DNA of 35,142 nt from Asparagopsis taxiformis. Taxonomy: Eukaryota; Rhodophyta; Florideophyceae; Bonnemaisoniales; Bonnemaisoniaceae. A model generated the notes under the pieces. The model searched no databases and was not told where the DNA came from. It saw only the letters and a list, made by a program, of their open reading frames with translations. Positions 30,656 through 35,142 of this stretch are shown piece after piece (positions within the stretch are counted from its first letter, which is position 1; every line of letters starts with the position of its first letter). The stretch lies in assembly GCA_030407315.1 (NCBI GenBank), contig JALQPE010000379.1:1-35142 (forward strand), written 5' to 3'. A program made the translations under genes and the position numbers.

Positions 30656-31250
30656 CTAGCCGTCGGAAAACTGTTCTTCCTCTTCGTCCTCACTATGATA
30701 GTGAACTAGATATCCAGGTTGTCCCGGCAGAAGAGGCACTACCGGGGCCACACTCGGTGTGTGCATTACATCCTTGCGAGGTTCTGTCGTCTTCATCCGC
30801 ATCATTCGGAGCTGCCCTGTCTTCGGCCTACCATCTTTCTTGACCGGGATGGGAACAACTGTCTTGTGGCGAACATTGACAGGTGCCGGTTGACTTTGCC
30901 TTGCAGACCGGCGCGGAGCATTGGCGATGACTTCTTCTTCGAATCCCAACCGCCTGATGAAACCAAACGAAACATTGTCGGGAATCGGATACGACGCATT
31001 CCTGAAATACGTGTGATACCTCGTTGTCGTGTGTGACACAACTCTGTCGACATGCCCTGCCCCGGCATGTTGTACATGGCCGTGACCGATGAAGACTGAA
31101 CGTGGCGGAACGATTACCTTCTTCAGCTTCATCGTCTTGGCGTACATATCTAATTCCAGCGCTTTGGAAAAGACGTACTTGTGGGACCCTGGACACACCC
31201 AGATAGGGAATGGGTCATCTCCGTTGGCAATAACAAAGTAACCGGAAGTT
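30656..31250 (-). CDS. 2OG/Fe(II) oxygenase, C-terminal half (segment 4 of a broken gene)
   Basis: Continues the oxygenase domain from the previous segment after a one-base frame change near 31250. It carries the CPGSH motif typical of the phytanoyl-CoA-dioxygenase-like fold. It then has PPRSVFIGHGHVQHAGAGH, whose QHAGAG histidine would be the distal iron ligand, and TTRYHTYF, whose Arg would bind the 2-oxoglutarate carboxylate. The tail is Arg/Pro-rich and ends in an acidic EDEEEEQFSDG stretch before TAG. Frame and content leave little doubt that it belongs with segment 3. There is no ATG of its own at the start, so it is not a separate gene. Confidence 0.7.
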
Positions 31251-32996
31251 GATCTTTGCGGTCGCGAGGAGGAACAGGGAAATCATTGTGTGGGACCTGC
31301 CGAGGACACCCCTTTCCCGTTATCAAAAACCGTCCCCCAGATGCCGGCATGACAAGTTTTTCTCCCGGTAAACCGCACTCCTCCAGCCCTGTCAGCCGGA
31401 CAAGGATTCCCAACCACACATCCAGCAGGGCTCGCCGCGTCACAAACTTGAACCGGTCGATATGCGTCTCATCGTTCTCGGCATAGTCAACCAGGCAGTG
31501 GCGCGTAGACGTGAAGCGAGCCCTCCCCTCATTCCGGTTCTTCTCGTCTGTTTCATCGTCCCCCGTATTGACAATGGGACTCCACAGCTGCCGGTTCCCA
31601 GGGTCCTTGTGCACCTGCTCCCCCTCCCACGTTCCCAAAAAGTACCGAAACAATTCCTGGTTAGGAATTTCTTCCATGAGACCCAAGTCAAATGGGAACT
31701 TGTCCGACGCATCTAGGTAGCTTACATCCGCGAAATTGTGCATCACCGTATACCCTCGCTCGTTGATTTCCGTTCGGCAATTGTGGAAGTACGCCATACC
31801 AGTGCCGGCCTCATACGAATCCTTCCAGCTTGTAGACATTCGCGCAACCTGAGCGAAGTCCAGCCTCGAGGGTAGAAACGTCGATGTAGGCTCACACATC
31901 GCCTTGGCAGCCATCTTCCACGCTGCGAAGAACATCGGATAGACGTGATCGATTTCGAATAGCACACGAGCCCGATGTTCTTCCGGAATATGCAGCCCCT
32001 CAAACACAGGGTCCATCGCCACTTGCTTCAAATACCTCACCTCTCTGCCCTCCTCATCGATTTCCACACTCTCCAATAACAACCTGAGCTCAATCGGGGG
32101 CAGACAGCCAACCCTCACCGATGCGATGACATCCGCGGGACGCTGCGCCAGATGATGCCCTTCGGCTCGGTCTTCGAAATCGTCAGGAAGAGACGGCATA
32201 CGGTCGTCGAAGAGGAGGTCGTCTTCAGAAGGAGAGTCACGAACGATGTAACCGTCTTCATCGACTTCCACTCCTTCCGGAACAGTGAATGTAATTGTCA
32301 CTTCGCGGACCCCCTTGCTTTCGACTTGGCCCTCGTCTGCACCCTGTTTGTCTTCCTCGTCCGAAGCGGTATGGACAGATTCTTGGTTGGAGGGAGTCGC
32401 ACCAGCACGTTGGTTATCTTGGGGGACAATCTCAACGGCAGAATCGGGGGAACGGGCGGAGTCTTCGTCAACCTCATCACCGGAAGCAGTGGCTTGTTGT
32501 TGATCGGTGGGTTTATCAACAACGGCCTGCTCTTCTTCCCCGGCGGATTGTTGTACCACAACCGGCTCTTCTTCCTCGAGGCGTGTGCTCCCCGTCGAGC
32601 GAAGTCGCTGTGAACGGCGGCGGATGCCATGCGAAGCAGGCTCATGTTCGACATTCCGCTGCTTCTTGTGAGTGAGTCTCACATTGGCAGCAGAAGGGCG
32701 GCGTTTGCGTCGAGCCTTAGTCTTCTTCTTCAATGTCGGATTGAAAAACTCTTTCAAGTTCGTTTCCAAATCCTGTAAACGCGTGGTTCTCCGTCGCATT
32801 CGAACCTCACTGCTCCGGTCGTCCCCTCTATACATTGCAATGGCATTGGTGAGATGCCATTGCAACTCCTTCGGCTGCTTAACCGACCCAATTGCCATCT
32901 CTGTGCTCAGAAATGACTTGCGCATAATACTCTTTGGGCGCCCAAACGCAGCGTACAGAGAATTTGCTATTGCAGTCACGCGACGGACGTATGTAT
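31251..32996 (-). CDS. Linker and 2OG/Fe(II) oxygenase, N-terminal half (segment 3 of a broken gene)
   Basis: Open to 31150, but the useful frame ends near 31250. The first 60 residues are helical. Residues about 60-130 are Lys/Arg-rich (KKKTKARRKRR), probably nuclear-targeting. Residues 135-275 are acidic low complexity. From about 280 a folded region follows (MDPVFEGLHIPEEHRARVLF and so on), ending in GCPRQVPHNDFP, where H564-x-D566 is the expected HxD iron-binding motif of 2-oxoglutarate/Fe(II) oxygenases. The frame has no ATG near its beginning: it opens in the overlap with segment 2, and one added T in a TTT run (32997-32999 on the + strand) would make the two continuous. Substrate unknown; a DNA-related one is only a guess from the partner domain. 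Confidence 0.65.
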
Positions 32997-34298
32997 AAAG
33001 TCGTTCACGTCAAAGCGTCCATCCGGACGTCCGCCATGAGCAGGGTTCAAGTACTCCGAAAGACCACGCAAGACGAAGACAAAGTTTTCTTCCAGCAACT
33101 CGCGCACTATCTTGTGGTCCAGGTGCGTTATCCCAATCTCGTTGCGGCGCTCGGAATTGTTCAGCTCACGCAACACGTCGTCGAGAACAGGATGCTTCAG
33201 CGTTGCTATAGCCAAACGCGTCCACCGCCGAGCCGTGTTCGTCGAATTCATCATCCCCATGAACTGCGCCTCGAACAATGTTCGGATGACATCAGACTCA
33301 CGCAAGTCGCCAGCGTTTTCCACGTTGTTTGCAACAGCAATCGTACGGATGAACTGCTGGATGGACGACAAGATTCGAACCAGGGAGCGCTCCGTCAGTT
33401 GCGTCCCAGTCGTATGGTTCGACTCTGCACTCTTGTGGATGATCTCATGAGGCTGGAGATCACTGTCGTCCTTGCGGCGAAGGTAGTACACATCCAGAGG
33501 CTGAGTAACCCAGCGCAAGCGGTTTGCCTCCTGTGGCAGCTTGGTTCTGTGCATACGGGTGAGGCGCGTGAAGTCATCCGCAATGCTATGCATAGCATTG
33601 AGACGATGCAGTCCGTCGATCACGGTCACGTTCGCATTGGCATGGAATTTGCCATTCTGGAACAGACGCGTGTCGGCGGACAAATGCGTGTTCTGCGACC
33701 TCAGCACCGTCACAGTGATACGCGAAGAGCTCACATACCCCACCGCCAACATATTGTTGCGCAGGTCCTCCACGTGGTCTTCTTTGACATCGCGAAGGGT
33801 CACGGCCGGTTCCACTAGCTGCCTCACCAACACAGTCGCTCCTTCTCCGACGTAATCCGACGTCACAAACTTGGGCACCATAATTTGCGTCCCCTGCTGC
33901 TCACGAATGCTTTCCGCCACCTCCGGTTCGTCGTCCACCTCGGTTACGTCCTGCGTAGTAGCTTCGGTGACGTTGGAGCGAGCAGGGTGCTTCGTGCCTC
34001 CACTGGAGGCTCTGGCAGAGCGAGCAGGGCGCTTCGTGCCTCCCGAAACCGGGACGGAGCGTCCTGGATGCTTCGTACCCCCCGAACCAGTGATTTCGCC
34101 TGCTGGACCGGTACTGGGCATCCGTCCCGAGCTGGCCTGGTTCGTCGCTGCTTTGAAGTTTGACGCTGCAGCAGGGGTACGAATGTCGCTAGAGCCATCC
34201 TCCGCAGCGGGGCGCATCATCCGAGTATCCCAAGGGTAAAACGCCGCGGCGTATGCTCCACCCATCGTCTCCGGCGGTCCCTCGGCGCCATCAAACAT
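32997..34298 (-). CDS. ParB/sulfiredoxin-like domain protein (segment 2 of a broken gene)
   Basis: The frame starts ATG at 34298 and stays open to TGA at 32976. Residues 73-108 hold three SGGTK(H/R)P(G/A)RS repeats. Residues about 155-245 fit the ParB/Srx fold: a strand with VEPAVTLRDV, a helix (EDHVEDLRNNML), a strand (SSSRITVTVLR) and the hallmark VIDGLHRLNAMHSI, matching the DGxHRxxA form of the ParB phosphate-binding motif. The following 180 residues are mostly helical. In bacteria and phages this fold binds nucleotides, cuts DNA or reduces sulfinic acid. The eukaryotic role here is unknown. Open sequence upstream without ATG (QGLPFPY) suggests the true N-terminus is earlier. The similarity was seen by motif only. 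Confidence 0.55.
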
Positions 34299-34582
34299 GT
34301 ACGGGAACGGGAGTCCTTGAACTTGTCCTTAGTCGCAATGTTGCGCACGACGATATAGTCGGCCTCGTCGGTTTCCGGCAGCTTGTGGTTGTGCAGCTGC
34401 GCGGAAGGCCAACATCGCCACCAGCAGTGCTCACCGAAGCCGTCCCATATGCACAGCCGCACCGTCCACGTCCGCAAACAAGTCGACATCGACGCCGCGC
34501 TTGAGTCCGCGCGACTCCGCTGACGCGCTCACTTGATCGCCGCAAACCGTTGAAAACAAACGCTGAAATGCGTATCCGCCAT
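34299..34582 (-). CDS. Probable N-terminus of the same gene (segment 1, frame-broken)
   Basis: An ATG at 34582 has a strong context (AACC-ATG-G). Protein-like pieces follow in changing frames: MADTHFSVCFQ, then VDVDLFADVDGAAVHM, then WDGFGEHCWWRCWPSAQLHN and DEADYIVVRNIATKDKFK, leading into the frame of segment 2. At least three single-base changes would be needed to read through. The piece boundaries are approximate, and an intron is also possible. Confidence 0.4.
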
Positions 34583-34924
34583 GGTTGTTGAGTTGGAAAG
34601 GAAAAGAGATGGTTGACGTTGACGTATTCGAGTGATGTGGATGGTATGTTTCACGTTAAGTTGAGAATGGTCGTGAACGCCAATCGCTGGAAATAATAAC
34701 ACAATACAACCGAAATTTTGTTAGGTACACACCTATCGTGACCGCTGGAATGCAAGACAGGCAATCGAGATGTGAGTGTCCGTTCAGAACGGGCCCGAGT
34801 CGGGCTCTCGAAACCTGACGAGGTGGCGTGAAGCAGGCAGTGTCCTTGATGTGTAATGTGTTTAAAAATTACAGCTGTCAAGCTAGGCGGCTTTTGGGGC
34901 GGCTGCGAGCACCCCTTTATCCGG
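34583..34924. other. 5' flank of the ParB/oxygenase gene; no gene recognised
   Basis: About 340 bp between the candidate ATG and the right satellite. I see no clear TATA box and no other gene. Confidence 0.45.
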
Positions 34925-35142
34925 GGAACACCCTGATTTGAGTTAAAATTTGGGCTATTCTCAAAAACATGCACATGTGAACATTTTTTTTTGAGATGGG
35001 GGTGTGCAGTACGCACAATCGACCCGCCAAATCGTTGATTTTGGCAAGATTTTTGTGCCCCGAAATTTTAGAATTTCTGGGCTGGCCAGCAGTGCATCTG
35101 AGATGGACATTCCACCGGACGTCCATTTCAGGTTGGTCGTGT
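34925..35142 (+). repeat. Satellite, partial monomer at the right end
   Basis: Re-enters the satellite in the same orientation at ACACCCTGATTTGA and runs to the window end. It has several small differences from the other monomers: the hairpin arm has a longer T run and lacks ATG-G, GCCGTACGGC is damaged, and there is an extra T in GACATTCCACC. These look like indel errors or divergence. Confidence 0.85.

Overview
The window looks like eukaryotic nuclear DNA. The evidence is an intron-containing tRNA-Met gene with Pol III boxes and a T-run terminator, a secreted protein gene with a TATA box and an AATAAA signal, a Ty3/gypsy-like LTR retrotransposon, and satellite DNA. A fungus (perhaps chytrid-like) or a protist would fit, but nothing seen here fixes the lineage. 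There are no bacterial operons, rRNA genes or CRISPR arrays.

Layout. Positions 1-25129 are a head-to-tail tandem array with a unit of about 10.86 kb: copy 1 (1-10851), copy 2 (10852-21710) and a partial copy 3 (21711-25129). By eye, copies 2 and 3 are identical where they overlap. Copy 1 differs from copy 2 by eight single-base deletions, all in its first 3.6 kb, and three substitutions. Each full unit carries a lysine/arginine-rich probable nuclear protein gene (+ strand), a pentanucleotide-like repeat with a strong hairpin, a solo LTR, a tRNA-Met(CAT) with an intron of about 297 nt, a 17-bp hairpin, and a secreted cationic Cys-rich protein gene (- strand). It also has several protein-like open segments that could be exons of unrecognised genes. 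In copy 3 the LTR is not solo: it runs into a putative primer binding site and a gag gene, and the rest of the unit is absent.

Positions 25130-28425 hold the gag gene with a CCHC zinc knuckle. Its last codons run into a short repeat carrying GGACGTCC palindromes. No pol and no second LTR follow. Next comes about 0.9 kb of strikingly C-rich, G-poor + strand without a recognisable gene. Positions 28426-30382 are a satellite block with alternating long (501 bp) and short (388 bp) monomers, each with a perfect 13-bp hairpin and a GGACGTCC site. The same satellite returns at about 34925-35142.

Between the two satellite blocks, on the - strand (about 34582 to 30656), lies one large gene broken into several frames. 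It encodes a ParB/sulfiredoxin-like domain, a charged low-complexity linker and a phytanoyl-CoA-dioxygenase-like 2-oxoglutarate/Fe(II) oxygenase domain. The two best-defined frame breaks are each explained by one missing base, and single-base indels also cluster at the far left of the window, so consensus error at poorly covered ends is as likely as gene decay. This fusion gene inside a palindrome-bearing satellite is the best candidate for something undescribed.
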